NCBI GenBank assembly: GCA_003212515.1
Contig: QCPL01000005.1
Span: 1-64,000 of the forward strand
Length of the DNA stretch: 64,000 bases
DNA from: Prochlorococcus sp. AG-436-M02
Lineage (GTDB): Bacteria > Cyanobacteriota > Cyanobacteriia > PCC-6307 > Cyanobiaceae
Direction of reading: 5' to 3'
Notes under the pieces: generated by a model
The model's database searches: none
What the model saw: only the letters and a program-made list of their open reading frames with translations
What the model was told of the DNA's origin: nothing
Translations under genes and position numbers: made by a program
In this document: positions 55,104 through 64,000 of the stretch, one piece after another
How positions within the stretch are numbered: the stretch's first letter is position 1
Layout: every line of letters starts with the position of its first letter

Positions 55104-56186
55104 ATGACCACCATTCAGAAGCAACGTTCTTCGTTGCTCGGCGGTTGGCCGCAGTTCTGTGAGTGGGTCACATCCACTGATAACCGTATTTATGTCGGTT
55201 GGTTCGGTGTATTGATGATTCCTTGCCTTCTAGCGGCAGCAATCTGCTTTGTAGTTGCTTTTATAGCAGCTCCTCCAGTTGACATTGATGGCATCCGTGA
55301 GCCTGTTGCAGGATCTTTCATTTATGGAAACAACATCATTTCTGGTGCTGTAGTTCCATCTAGTAATGCAATTGGTCTTCACTTTTACCCAATTTGGGAA
55401 GCTGCAACTCTTGATGAGTGGCTTTATAACGGCGGTCCTTACCAGCTTGTTGTTTTCCACTTCCTCATTGGTATTTGTGGTTGGATGGGCCGTCAGTGGG
55501 AGCTTTCATATCGTTTAGGTATGCGTCCTTGGATCTGTGTTGCTTACTCAGCTCCAGTTTCTGCTGCTTTTGCTGTGTTCCTTGTTTACCCATTTGGTCA
55601 GGGATCTTTCTCTGACGGAATGCCTTTAGGTATTTCAGGAACATTTAACTTCATGTTCGTCTTCCAGGCTGAGCACAACATTCTTATGCACCCATTCCAT
55701 ATGGCTGGTGTTGCAGGTATGTTTGGCGGAAGCCTGTTCTCAGCTATGCATGGTTCTTTGGTGACTTCTTCACTTATCCGTGAAACCACCGAGACTGAGT
55801 CTCAGAACTATGGTTATAAGTTTGGGCAAGAGGAAGAAACATACAACATCGTTGCAGCTCATGGCTACTTCGGTCGTTTGATCTTCCAATATGCAAGTTT
55901 CAATAACAGTCGCAGTCTTCACTTCTTCTTGGCTATCTTCCCTGTTGTTTGTGTTTGGTTGACTTCTATGGGTATTTGTACCATGGCATTTAACCTCAAC
56001 GGATTCAACTTCAACCAGTCTGTGGTTGACGCAAATGGAAAGGTTGTTCCAACTTGGGGAGATGTACTTAACCGTGCAAACTTAGGTATGGAAGTTATGC
56101 ATGAGCGTAATGCTCACAACTTCCCTCTTGACTTGGCAGCTGCTGAATCCACTTCTGTGGCATTAGTTGCTCCTGCAATAGGTTAA
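55104..56186 (+). CDS. psbA: Photosystem II D1 protein
   Basis: 360 aa canonical D1 ([59 protein letters not shown]). Confidence 0.99.
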   Translation: MTTIQKQRSSLLGGWPQFCEWVTSTDNRIYVGWFGVLMIPCLLAAAICFVVAFIAAPPVDIDGIREPVAGSFIYGNNIISGAVVPSSNAIGLHFYPIWEAATLDEWLYNGGPYQLVVFHFLIGICGWMGRQWELSYRLGMRPWICVAYSAPVSAAFAVFLVYPFGQGSFSDGMPLGISGTFNFMFVFQAEHNILMHPFHMAGVAGMFGGSLFSAMHGSLVTSSLIRETTETESQNYGYKFGQEEETYNIVAAHGYFGRLIFQYASFNNSRSLHFFLAIFPVVCVWLTSMGICTMAFNLNGFNFNQSVVDANGKVVPTWGDVLNRANLGMEVMHERNAHNFPLDLAAAESTSVALVAPAIG

Positions 56187-56229
56187 TAATTGGTTTTAAA
56201 AGAACCAAAAACTCTATTATTGAGTTTTC

Positions 56230-56262
56230 AACCCCTCTGAACTTTCAGAGGGGTTTTTTTTT
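56230..56262 (+). terminator. Rho-independent terminator of psbA
   Basis: CCCCTCTGA-ACTT-TCAGAGGGG followed by T9. Confidence 0.95.
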
Positions 56263-56346
56263 AGAAAAATTTTTAATTTCTGCTAAATGGGTAATGATTG
56301 ATTAGGCTTTCACTTAAAGAACACTTCTTAGTATTTTAAAAAATTT

Positions 56347-57435
56347 ATGGGGAGTAGTTTTGGGAATTTTTTCAGAGTTACCACATTTGGTGAATCTCAT
56401 GGGGGTGGAGTTGGTGTTGTTGTTGATGGTTGCCCTCCTCGCTTGGAATTAGATATTCAGAAAATACAAGATGAGCTTGATAGAAGAAGACCTGGTCAAA
56501 GTAAAATAACTACTCCAAGAAAAGAACTAGATCAAGTAGAAATTTTAAGTGGAACAGTTGATATGAAAACTCTTGGGACACCAATAGCAATGATGGTTCG
56601 GAATAAGGATCAAAGACCTAGTGATTATGGTGGAATGAAAAATGTTTTCCGACCTTCCCATGCGGATGGTACATATCAGTTGAAATATGGTATTCAGGCC
56701 CAAAGTGGCGGAGGCAGGGCATCTGCAAGAGAAACAATTGGACGAGTTGCAGCTGGAGCTATTGCAAAGCAAATACTTAAGAAAGCTTATGGTACTGAAG
56801 TTCTCGCTTGGGTAAGGCGTATTCATGATATTGAGGCACAAATAGATATCAATAAGGTTTCCCTTGAAGAAATCGAATCAAATATTGTTCGATGTCCAGA
56901 TCAGAAAAATGCCAATGTGATGATAAAACGAATTGAAGAGATAAGCCAAGAAGGCGATTCTTGTGGAGGTGTTATTGAATGCATTGTTCGTGATTCACCA
57001 GGAGGTCTTGGGATGCCAGTGTTTGACAAATTAGAAGCTGATCTTGCTAAGGCTGTAATGTCATTGCCTGCGACCAAGGGATTTGAAGTTGGATCAGGCT
57101 TTGGAGGTACATTCTTGAAAGGAAGTGAACATAATGATGCATTCTTGTCTTATGAGTCGAACAGATTACGTACTGCATCGAACAAATCAGGGGGAATTCA
57201 AGGTGGTATTAGTAATGGCGAGCCAATAATTCTTAGAGTTGGATTTAAGCCAACAGCGACAATTCGGAAGCAGCAGCAAACTATTAATTCAGAGGGCACT
57301 CGCACTGTACTAGCGGCAAAAGGTAGACATGATCCATGTGTTTTACCAAGAGCAGTTCCTATGGTTGAAGCAATGGTTGCAATAGTGTTAGCTGATCATC
57401 TTCTAAGAAATAAAGGTCAATGTAGCCTTTGGTAG
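56347..57435 (+). CDS. aroC: Chorismate synthase
   Basis: [33 protein letters not shown]. Confidence 0.98.
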   Translation: MGSSFGNFFRVTTFGESHGGGVGVVVDGCPPRLELDIQKIQDELDRRRPGQSKITTPRKELDQVEILSGTVDMKTLGTPIAMMVRNKDQRPSDYGGMKNVFRPSHADGTYQLKYGIQAQSGGGRASARETIGRVAAGAIAKQILKKAYGTEVLAWVRRIHDIEAQIDINKVSLEEIESNIVRCPDQKNANVMIKRIEEISQEGDSCGGVIECIVRDSPGGLGMPVFDKLEADLAKAVMSLPATKGFEVGSGFGGTFLKGSEHNDAFLSYESNRLRTASNKSGGIQGGISNGEPIILRVGFKPTATIRKQQQTINSEGTRTVLAAKGRHDPCVLPRAVPMVEAMVAIVLADHLLRNKGQCSLW

Positions 57436-57500
57436 CCTTGGCTTTTATTTAAATATTATTTCCATTACTTATAATTTATTAGAGATAAATAGTCAATTAG

Positions 57501-58172
57501 TTATTCCCGATTGATCCATTTTTCTAGGCTTGGATCTATTTGAGAATTGTTTATTAAATCTCTCCCAATAACTATCGCTCCGTAACCATTTGAAAGCCAT
57601 GAGTTGATATCTTTAATTTTAATTCCACCTGCAGCAATAAAAAAAGGAAGTGGTTGCATTGATTCTTTTATTTGATGTATATAGTTTTTCCCTAGTAATG
57701 ATGCAGGAAAAATTTTTACTACTCGATGCCCAAAATTAATAGCTTGTTGAATCTCTGAAGGAGAATAAACACCTGGAACAACTAATTGATTCAAATCGCG
57801 AGCTTTTGATTGAAACTCTAAGTCCCAATATGGAGACATAGCAAAGCTAAATTCAAGTTCAGATATTAATTCTAAGGAGCTTGGTTCAGTTAATGATGCT
57901 GCACCAAATGAAATTCCCTGAAATTGACTCTTAAGTTCTTTTATAAAAAAAAACCAATTAGAATGTGGAGACCATGCTATTTCTATATTCTTAATACCAG
58001 AACTAATAAGTTTATTTATTAAATATATAAGATTATCAAAATATAAGTTTTCAAGATTTCTTTGAGATATCCTTAGTAATACAATTAAGGGTTGAGAAAC
58101 TAGCGAAGAAATAAGTTCGTCTTGCTTCTCTTCCCAAAGATTAAATGAACTTGATTTAGATATATTCAGCAA
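57501..58172 (-). CDS. eda: KDPG/KHG aldolase family protein
   Basis: VVKIFPASLLG includes the Schiff-base Lys; VPGVYSPSEIQQA. Confidence 0.82.
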   Translation of the reverse strand: MLNISKSSSFNLWEEKQDELISSLVSQPLIVLLRISQRNLENLYFDNLIYLINKLISSGIKNIEIAWSPHSNWFFFIKELKSQFQGISFGAASLTEPSSLELISELEFSFAMSPYWDLEFQSKARDLNQLVVPGVYSPSEIQQAINFGHRVVKIFPASLLGKNYIHQIKESMQPLPFFIAAGGIKIKDINSWLSNGYGAIVIGRDLINNSQIDPSLEKWINRE

Positions 58173-60009
58173 CTTTTACTTCTCTTTTAATTAGTAACTG
58201 TTGAAGGTCTTCCGAATCAACTGTTTCTTTTTCTATAAGCATATTTGCAAGCTCATCAAGAACAGATCTATTGTCTTCAAGAGCCTTTGTTGCTCGTTTA
58301 TAAGCGATATCAACTAAAACAGACACTTCTTCATCAATTGTGGCAGCGGTATCTTCTGAAAAGTCTCTTTCAGCAGCAATATCTCGACCTAGGAACATTC
58401 CTCCTTGAGAGCGTCCTAAGGCTACTGGCCCCAGCTTTTCACTCATGCCAAAGCGAGTGACCATTTGCCTCGCAACCTGAGCAACTTGCTTGAGATCGTT
58501 AGAAGCTCCAGTTGTCACCTCATCTTCACCGTAAACTATTTCTTCTGCTACTCTTCCTCCGAGTGCAACAGCCATTTGGTTTTGAAGATAAGATCTTGAA
58601 TAAAGTCCAGACTCCATTCTCTCTTCACTTGGAGTGAAAAATGTTAGCCCCCCAGCTTGGCCCCGTGGAATAATGGAGATTTTCTGAACTGGATCATAAT
58701 CAGGCATAACTGCACCAACCAGAGCATGTCCAGCTTCATGGTAAGCAACTAGTTCTTTTCTTTTATTGCTCATAACTCTGTCTTTCTTTTCAGGACCAGC
58801 CATCACTCTTTCAATTGCATCACCGATTTCGATATTGCTTACTTCAGTGTGCTCTCTTCTGGCGGCTAATATTGCAGCCTCATTTAGTAAATTAGCCAAG
58901 TCAGCCCCTGTAAAACCAGGGGTTCTTCTTGCAACTTGATCAAGGTCAACATCTTTTGAAAGAGTTTTTTCTCTAGCGTGGACTTTGAGAATTTGCAGAC
59001 GTCCTAGATAGTCAGGTCTATCAACAACTACTTGTCTATCAAAACGACCTGGTCTTAATAGTGCTGAGTCAAGAACGTCTGGTCTATTTGTTGCTGCAAC
59101 TATAATGATCCCAGTATTACCTTCAAATCCATCCATTTCGGTTAATAATTGATTTAGCGTTTGTTCTCTTTCATCATTTCCTCCACCAAGACCAGCGCCT
59201 CTTTGCCGACCAACAGCATCAATTTCATCAATAAAAACTATGCATGGTGCATTTTTTTTCGCTTGTTCAAAAAGATCTCTAACTCTACTTGCTCCTACTC
59301 CTACAAACATTTCTACAAATTCAGATCCAGATATAGAAAAGAATGGAACTGCGGCTTCTCCAGCAACGGCTTTTGCTAATAATGTTTTACCAGTTCCTGG
59401 AGGGCCCACTAGAAGAACTCCTTTAGGAATTTTTGCTCCAACTGCAGTAAATCGGTCAGGATTTTTTAAAAAGTCAACAACTTCAGCAAGTTCTAGTTTT
59501 GCTCCTTCAATGCCAGCAACATCACCAAAAGTAACTTGAGTGGAAGGCTCCATTTGTAATCTTGCCTTACTCTTACCAAAGCTCATTGCTGGATTACCAC
59601 CTCCCCCGGCTCCACCTTGGGAACGACGGAAGAGAAAAAATAGACCTCCGAGGAGTAGAACTGGAAAAATTAAACTGCTAGCTGCTTGTTGCCAAGGATT
59701 CGCTTGCTGAGTTGGTTGAACAGCAATATCTACATCGTTTTCAGTAAGTAGTTGCAATAAGTCTTGATCTGGAGCAAGATTTACTTCAGCTCTACTTCCA
59801 TCATTTTCAATAATTTGTGCAGTTCCATTATCAGGTGAGATAAAGACTCTGCTGACTTGCTTGTCTTGCACTGCTTCAATAAAATCACTATATCGAAGTG
59901 TTCTTGACCCTTCAGATTGATTGGGCCTGTCTAAGAAAGCAGTCCCAACAAATAGTATTACTACAACCATAAGGAAGTAGAGAGCTATGTTTCGCCAGCG
60001 TTTGTTCAA
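58156..60009 (-). CDS. ftsH: ATP-dependent zinc metalloprotease FtsH
   Basis: [23 protein letters not shown] zinc motif, two N-terminal TM segments. Confidence 0.98.
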   Translation of the reverse strand: MNKRWRNIALYFLMVVVILFVGTAFLDRPNQSEGSRTLRYSDFIEAVQDKQVSRVFISPDNGTAQIIENDGSRAEVNLAPDQDLLQLLTENDVDIAVQPTQQANPWQQAASSLIFPVLLLGGLFFLFRRSQGGAGGGGNPAMSFGKSKARLQMEPSTQVTFGDVAGIEGAKLELAEVVDFLKNPDRFTAVGAKIPKGVLLVGPPGTGKTLLAKAVAGEAAVPFFSISGSEFVEMFVGVGASRVRDLFEQAKKNAPCIVFIDEIDAVGRQRGAGLGGGNDEREQTLNQLLTEMDGFEGNTGIIIVAATNRPDVLDSALLRPGRFDRQVVVDRPDYLGRLQILKVHAREKTLSKDVDLDQVARRTPGFTGADLANLLNEAAILAARREHTEVSNIEIGDAIERVMAGPEKKDRVMSNKRKELVAYHEAGHALVGAVMPDYDPVQKISIIPRGQAGGLTFFTPSEERMESGLYSRSYLQNQMAVALGGRVAEEIVYGEDEVTTGASNDLKQVAQVARQMVTRFGMSEKLGPVALGRSQGGMFLGRDIAAERDFSEDTAATIDEEVSVLVDIAYKRATKALEDNRSVLDELANMLIEKETVDSEDLQQLLIKREVKVAEYI

Positions 60010-60057
60010 GGTTCTTACTCGTGATGAAGCAATATTAATAGGATTATGACCTATCTG

Positions 60058-61230
60058 TTAGGCACTTCGCAGTACCTCGACCACACTTCTGAAAGCAAAC
60101 CATTCTGGTATCTCTTCCCCATTACGAAGCATTTTTCTAAATTGCGTCCCGCTTAACTTTCTGATATTCAAGCCAGTACTCTCTGCATGAGAGGCAGTTA
60201 CGTATCCTTCTTCTTCGGTATAAACCAGGTTTAATGAAGGAACTGTTTGCATTCCCAGCTCTTCAGCGCATTCTTTTGCAAAATTTTGAGCATCATATGG
60301 ACCATAAAAATCTTCACCAGTTAATTGAGACTTACAGCCAGCCATGTCACGACCAATGATGAAATGTGAGCATCCATAGTTTCTGCGAATAATCATATGT
60401 TGAAGAGCTTCTCTTGGCCCTGCCATATGCATTGAATAAGGAAGATAGGCCCATCTAATCATTGGGTTGTTTACTTCTTCTGCGAGGCGTTCATAAGTTT
60501 GGAAACGAATTTCTCCTGGAATATCGTCTTGTTGAGTAGGTCCACACGTTGGATGAACAAGAACTACAGCATCTTTAGTTACATTGTTAGCATGAAGAGC
60601 TTGGGTGAATAATTCATAATGTGCTCTATGAATAGGATTTCTACATTGAAAAGCAACTACATCTTGATCTTTAGGAAGAGTTTTTCTTACTTCTAATGGG
60701 GTTTTGCAAGGAAAAATTCTCTTAGGAAGTTCTAAACCCTGTAAGTCCCCTCCTAGATAAAATTTCTTTCTTTCCATTGAAATCATCCTTACAGCAGGAT
60801 GTTCCAATGAAGTTGTTCCATAACAACCTTTAGCTTCAAGAACTTTATCGGGCTCCCAAATATCATTGATCGTTAAAATTGCTAGTTTTTGTTCTTTATA
60901 ACTAAGAATAACTTTCTCACCTATATCTAAATCTTGACGATTGGTGTCCAAAACTATAGGTAGACCAAATAATCTTCCATCACAGGTTCTATTTTTTTTA
61001 ACTACAGACTCATAATTCTGTTTGTTCATGAAGCCTTTTAGAGGAGAAAAACCTCCAATTAGAAGTAGTTCAATGTCACAAGCATTGCGATCTGAACATT
61101 CGATTGTCTTGTTAGCACTTTGAAGGATTTTTTCATGAGAATCCTTCTTTAGCATTAGGTTTTCGAGTTTCCCTCCATATGCTGCTATTACTTCAGATCT
61201 TGAATTTGATAATGCTTGTTTAAAGGTCAT
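60058..61230 (-). CDS. sat: Sulfate adenylyltransferase (ATP sulfurylase)
   Basis: FQCRNPIHRAHYE, HPTCGPTQQDDIPGE, GRDMAGCKSQL. Confidence 0.96.
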   Translation of the reverse strand: MTFKQALSNSRSEVIAAYGGKLENLMLKKDSHEKILQSANKTIECSDRNACDIELLLIGGFSPLKGFMNKQNYESVVKKNRTCDGRLFGLPIVLDTNRQDLDIGEKVILSYKEQKLAILTINDIWEPDKVLEAKGCYGTTSLEHPAVRMISMERKKFYLGGDLQGLELPKRIFPCKTPLEVRKTLPKDQDVVAFQCRNPIHRAHYELFTQALHANNVTKDAVVLVHPTCGPTQQDDIPGEIRFQTYERLAEEVNNPMIRWAYLPYSMHMAGPREALQHMIIRRNYGCSHFIIGRDMAGCKSQLTGEDFYGPYDAQNFAKECAEELGMQTVPSLNLVYTEEEGYVTASHAESTGLNIRKLSGTQFRKMLRNGEEIPEWFAFRSVVEVLRSA

Positions 61231-61296
61231 TAGCAGGAGTTATATCCGAGAAATTCTCCCAGATAGGAGGGAAAAAAACTAGGGGGAATAATTAAA

Positions 61297-61332
61297 CAAC
61301 AAAAAAGGGGTCATTAGACCCCTTTTTTGTTG
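61297..61332. terminator. Symmetric terminator downstream of psbO
   Basis: Perfect 16-bp inverted repeat CAACAAAAAAGGGGTC-ATTA-GACCCCTTTTTTGTTG. Confidence 0.93.
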
Positions 61333-61363
61333 TGCGGTCTTTAATTAAAGATCAGAAGTGTTT

Positions 61364-62155
61364 CTAGGCTTTACGACCATATAGTTCACCAATGATTTTT
61401 ACATCAACTGGTTCTTTTGATCCCAGATCGTTATCTGATGGTTGCACTGCAACAAAAGTTCCAGCAAATTCAGAAGTATCAGAATCGACACTATCAATTG
61501 AAAGGGTTATAACCCCTTTCCCATCAAGGTCTCTTTTGATGTTTTCTTTTGCAAGTTCTTCATCATCACCACCTAAAGCAACTAGACCTTGTGCGTATTC
61601 AACACCAGTATCTTTAGCGCGGCTTTTTGGATCTAGGAAATCACCTGTGCGATAGCTAGGAGTATAAGTGGTTCCTGAAGCTTCAGTGCCTGGAGCTATA
61701 GATTTCCCTTTGAAATCTACTGCCATTTCTTTAGCAGAGAAGACAAATGGGAATTCTTCTCCAGTAGGAGAAAGAACGGTAATTAATTGAAAGTCAATAC
61801 CACCTTGTTCTTTGAAGGTGCTTCCAGAAACATCACCATAAACCTGTTCAACAGTTGTGTTGTTTCTTGGACTAATGATTTTTGCTGGTACAAATTCAGC
61901 TTCTGCTCTTTTTGATCTAGCAACCTTCACATACACCTCTGTTGGGTGCATGCAGATATCGGTAAGACGTCCATCAATGCTGAATGATCCTTGAGATCCA
62001 GCAGATATTGTTGGGCAATCATTTGCTTTGCCGGTATTAACAACATCGGCAAATCTTGCATTGCCTCTTTCTCCAGAGGCAGAGACACTACTTGGGGCAG
62101 CTATGAAGGTGAGACAGAAAGCAAGCACCAGGGCTAGCAAAGGACGAAATCTCAT
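61364..62155 (-). CDS. psbO: Photosystem II manganese-stabilizing protein
   Basis: Signal peptide, CPTISAGSQGSFSIDGRLTDICMHPTEVYVK; 263 aa. Confidence 0.97.
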   Translation of the reverse strand: MRFRPLLALVLAFCLTFIAAPSSVSASGERGNARFADVVNTGKANDCPTISAGSQGSFSIDGRLTDICMHPTEVYVKVARSKRAEAEFVPAKIISPRNNTTVEQVYGDVSGSTFKEQGGIDFQLITVLSPTGEEFPFVFSAKEMAVDFKGKSIAPGTEASGTTYTPSYRTGDFLDPKSRAKDTGVEYAQGLVALGGDDEELAKENIKRDLDGKGVITLSIDSVDSDTSEFAGTFVAVQPSDNDLGSKEPVDVKIIGELYGRKA

Positions 62156-62343
62156 GGATGGGAAGCCTAAAGGCCAAATGTATGCGGTATAAAAACCGCC
62201 CTATTACTCAGTTGGGAGCTTACAGGGGGAATCGCGCCTTATGTATAGCCTTTTGCAGCTCTAAACAACTCGTAGCTTAATTATTTCGCTAAAAAGTGCC
62301 TCGAATTCTCGAGATCAATTCCAGTGCAGCTCTTTTTGCTATT

Positions 62344-63641
62344 TTAAGACTTGTGAACGGGATTGTTAACTTTTTTTGATTTAGCCATTAATTGAATTTT
62401 TAAAGCATCCAGTAAATGGTGTGCAATGGATATTTTTGAATTTACTTGGATATTTTGCATTTCATCGCTTGGACCTAGCAACCAACCTCCATTGAATTCT
62501 GATTCAAACCCTTGATTCATTCGGTCAATGGGGTTTGCCATTAAAAGATCACATCCTTTGTGTTTTTTTTGGCAAGTGCAAGTTTTTGTATTTCATTATC
62601 ATTCCCTGCAAGGGCTGCAAAGCCAAGGAAAACCTGATTTGATTGCTTTCTTTCAATTAGTTTTTTGAGTAAATCCGGGACGATCTCAAAATTTTCTTGC
62701 AATGACTCTACAAGTCTTTCCTTACGTATTTTCCCTGAAACTTTTCCCTTGATTTGTATATCTGCAATTGCTGCCGCCATTGCAATTACATCTGCAGAAC
62801 TTTGTAAGTTTTCAAGTGCTCTAAACATATCTTTAGAGCTTCTAGCTTCAATACAGTTTAATCCCTCTAGCAAAGCTGGATTGATTTGAAGTGATCCATG
62901 CAATAAATCAACTTTTGCACCTCTAAATCTTGCGGCTTGTGCTAAAAGAACGCCCATTTTTCCACTACTTCTATTACTGAGGTATCTAGCTCCATCAATA
63001 TCTTCGATTGTTGCCCCTGCAGTTACCAAGATTTTTAACCCTTCCCAGTCTTTTTCCAGTGGTAATTTCTGAATTGTTGCACTTTCTAAGGCCAGTTGAA
63101 TTAATTCAGGATTAGTCATTCGACCCTGCCCGATGCGATCACATGCCAAAAGTCCTTCTGATGGGGACAATGTAATTACATTTGGCAATCCTTTAAGTTT
63201 TCGCCAATTACTTTTTACTGCTTGGTTTTTCCACATTCCTGTATTCATTGCAGCTGCTGCTATAACAGGCTTCTCTGATGCTAAAAGTAAACTTGCTGCT
63301 AAACCATCACCAAGACCAAAGACCCACCTTGCAAGAGAGGATGCACTTAATGGTGCAATCACAATGAGATCTGCCCATTCCGCAAGTTCAATATGTAATG
63401 GTTTGCCTCTTTGAGGGTCCCATTGATCTGAATCTTGATAGCAGCAATTTCTACTTAATGTTGCTAAAGAAACTGGGCTAACTAATTGAGAAGCACTAGG
63501 AGTTAGAACGCAACGGACTTCAGCACCAATCTTAATTAAATTACTAATTAAGATCGGGGTCTTTACAGCTGCGATGCTCCCAGAAGCTATCACAAGGATT
63601 TTTCGCCCTTTTAAATTTTGAGTCTCCTCAGTCTTCATCAA
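62344..63641 (-). CDS. coaBC: Phosphopantothenoylcysteine decarboxylase/synthetase, reading frame interrupted (-1) at an A8 run
   Basis: ORF 62541..63641 ends LALAKKNTKDVIF*. A -1 shift at A8 gives LALAKKKHKGCDLLMANPIDRMNQGFESEFNGGWLL..., continuous with ORF 62344..62541 and matching the CoaB C-terminus. Confidence 0.88.
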
Positions 63642-63867
63642 ATGGTTCCTGATCTATTAAATGATGGTAATTAAGAGTTAATTCTGGCCTATGTATCGCT
63701 AGAGCTCTTAAAAGGTGCCAGTCATTTAAGCTTTCAAAAGGATTAGGGTAATCCTCTTCTTCTAGCCTTTCGGCTAGTTTTGCAGTTGATTGGTCATCAA
63801 ATTTTAGGAGGAGCTCTTCAGTAATTTTTCTGGGGGAGCAATTTAAATCTATATTTTTTTTAGCCAT
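63628..63867 (-). CDS. DUF2555-like small cyanobacterial protein
   Basis: ITEELLLKFDDQSTAKLAERLEEEDYPNPFESLNDWHLLRALAIHRPEL; recalled family resemblance. Confidence 0.7.
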   Translation of the reverse strand: MAKKNIDLNCSPRKITEELLLKFDDQSTAKLAERLEEEDYPNPFESLNDWHLLRALAIHRPELTLNYHHLIDQEPFDED

Positions 63868-64000
63868 GGTTTCTTTAGTTGAACTGAATCCACTGCCATT
63901 TATTTATTCTATTTAAAAACGGTACTAAATAAAAGCTTTATTTAATCTGTCTCATTTAAGAATAATGCAACCATTCTTTTCCCTTAAAGATTTAATTCTA

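Noticed and set aside
54959-55162. 67-aa ORF overlapping the psbA leader and start
   Set aside because: Out of frame with psbA and covers its promoter/leader; no family resemblance. Could be tested as a leader peptide, but unsupported.
62344-62541. Separate 65-aa gene MANPIDRMNQGFESEFNGG...
   Set aside because: Sequence is the CoaB C-terminus in the -1 frame of the adjacent coaBC, so it is treated as part of a frameshifted gene.

Overview
The window looks like an ordinary, densely coded core-genome segment of a low-GC marine picocyanobacterium. Prochlorococcus, low-light type, is the likeliest source, inferred from gene content and AT-rich composition; the strain is not proven. I see about 60 protein-coding genes: phylloquinone biosynthesis, translation and ribosomal proteins, the bicA-sbtA-PII-like bicarbonate uptake block, psbA, psbO, ftsH, eno, pgk, sat and others. 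I found no CRISPR array, insertion sequence, prophage, rRNA or recognisable tRNA, and no credible wholly new multi-gene system. The most useful observations are places where the ORF track misrepresents genes or where known families lack expected motifs. (1) coaBC is split into two ORFs at an A8 run on the coding strand that contains the slippery heptamer A_AAA_AAC; one -1 shift restores a full-length protein. (2) prfB carries a CTT-TGA-C +1 programmed frameshift, so its real start is upstream of the ORF call. (3) An L10-leader-like RNA lies between rplA and rplJ. (4) Several proteins have altered signature motifs: an MBL-fold protein lacking its metal-ligand motif, a ClpB-like ATPase with a Walker B Glu-to-Asp change, a minimal CP12, a PII/SbtB-like protein without the C-terminal Cys loop, and a thioredoxin-reductase-like flavoprotein without the NADPH motif.
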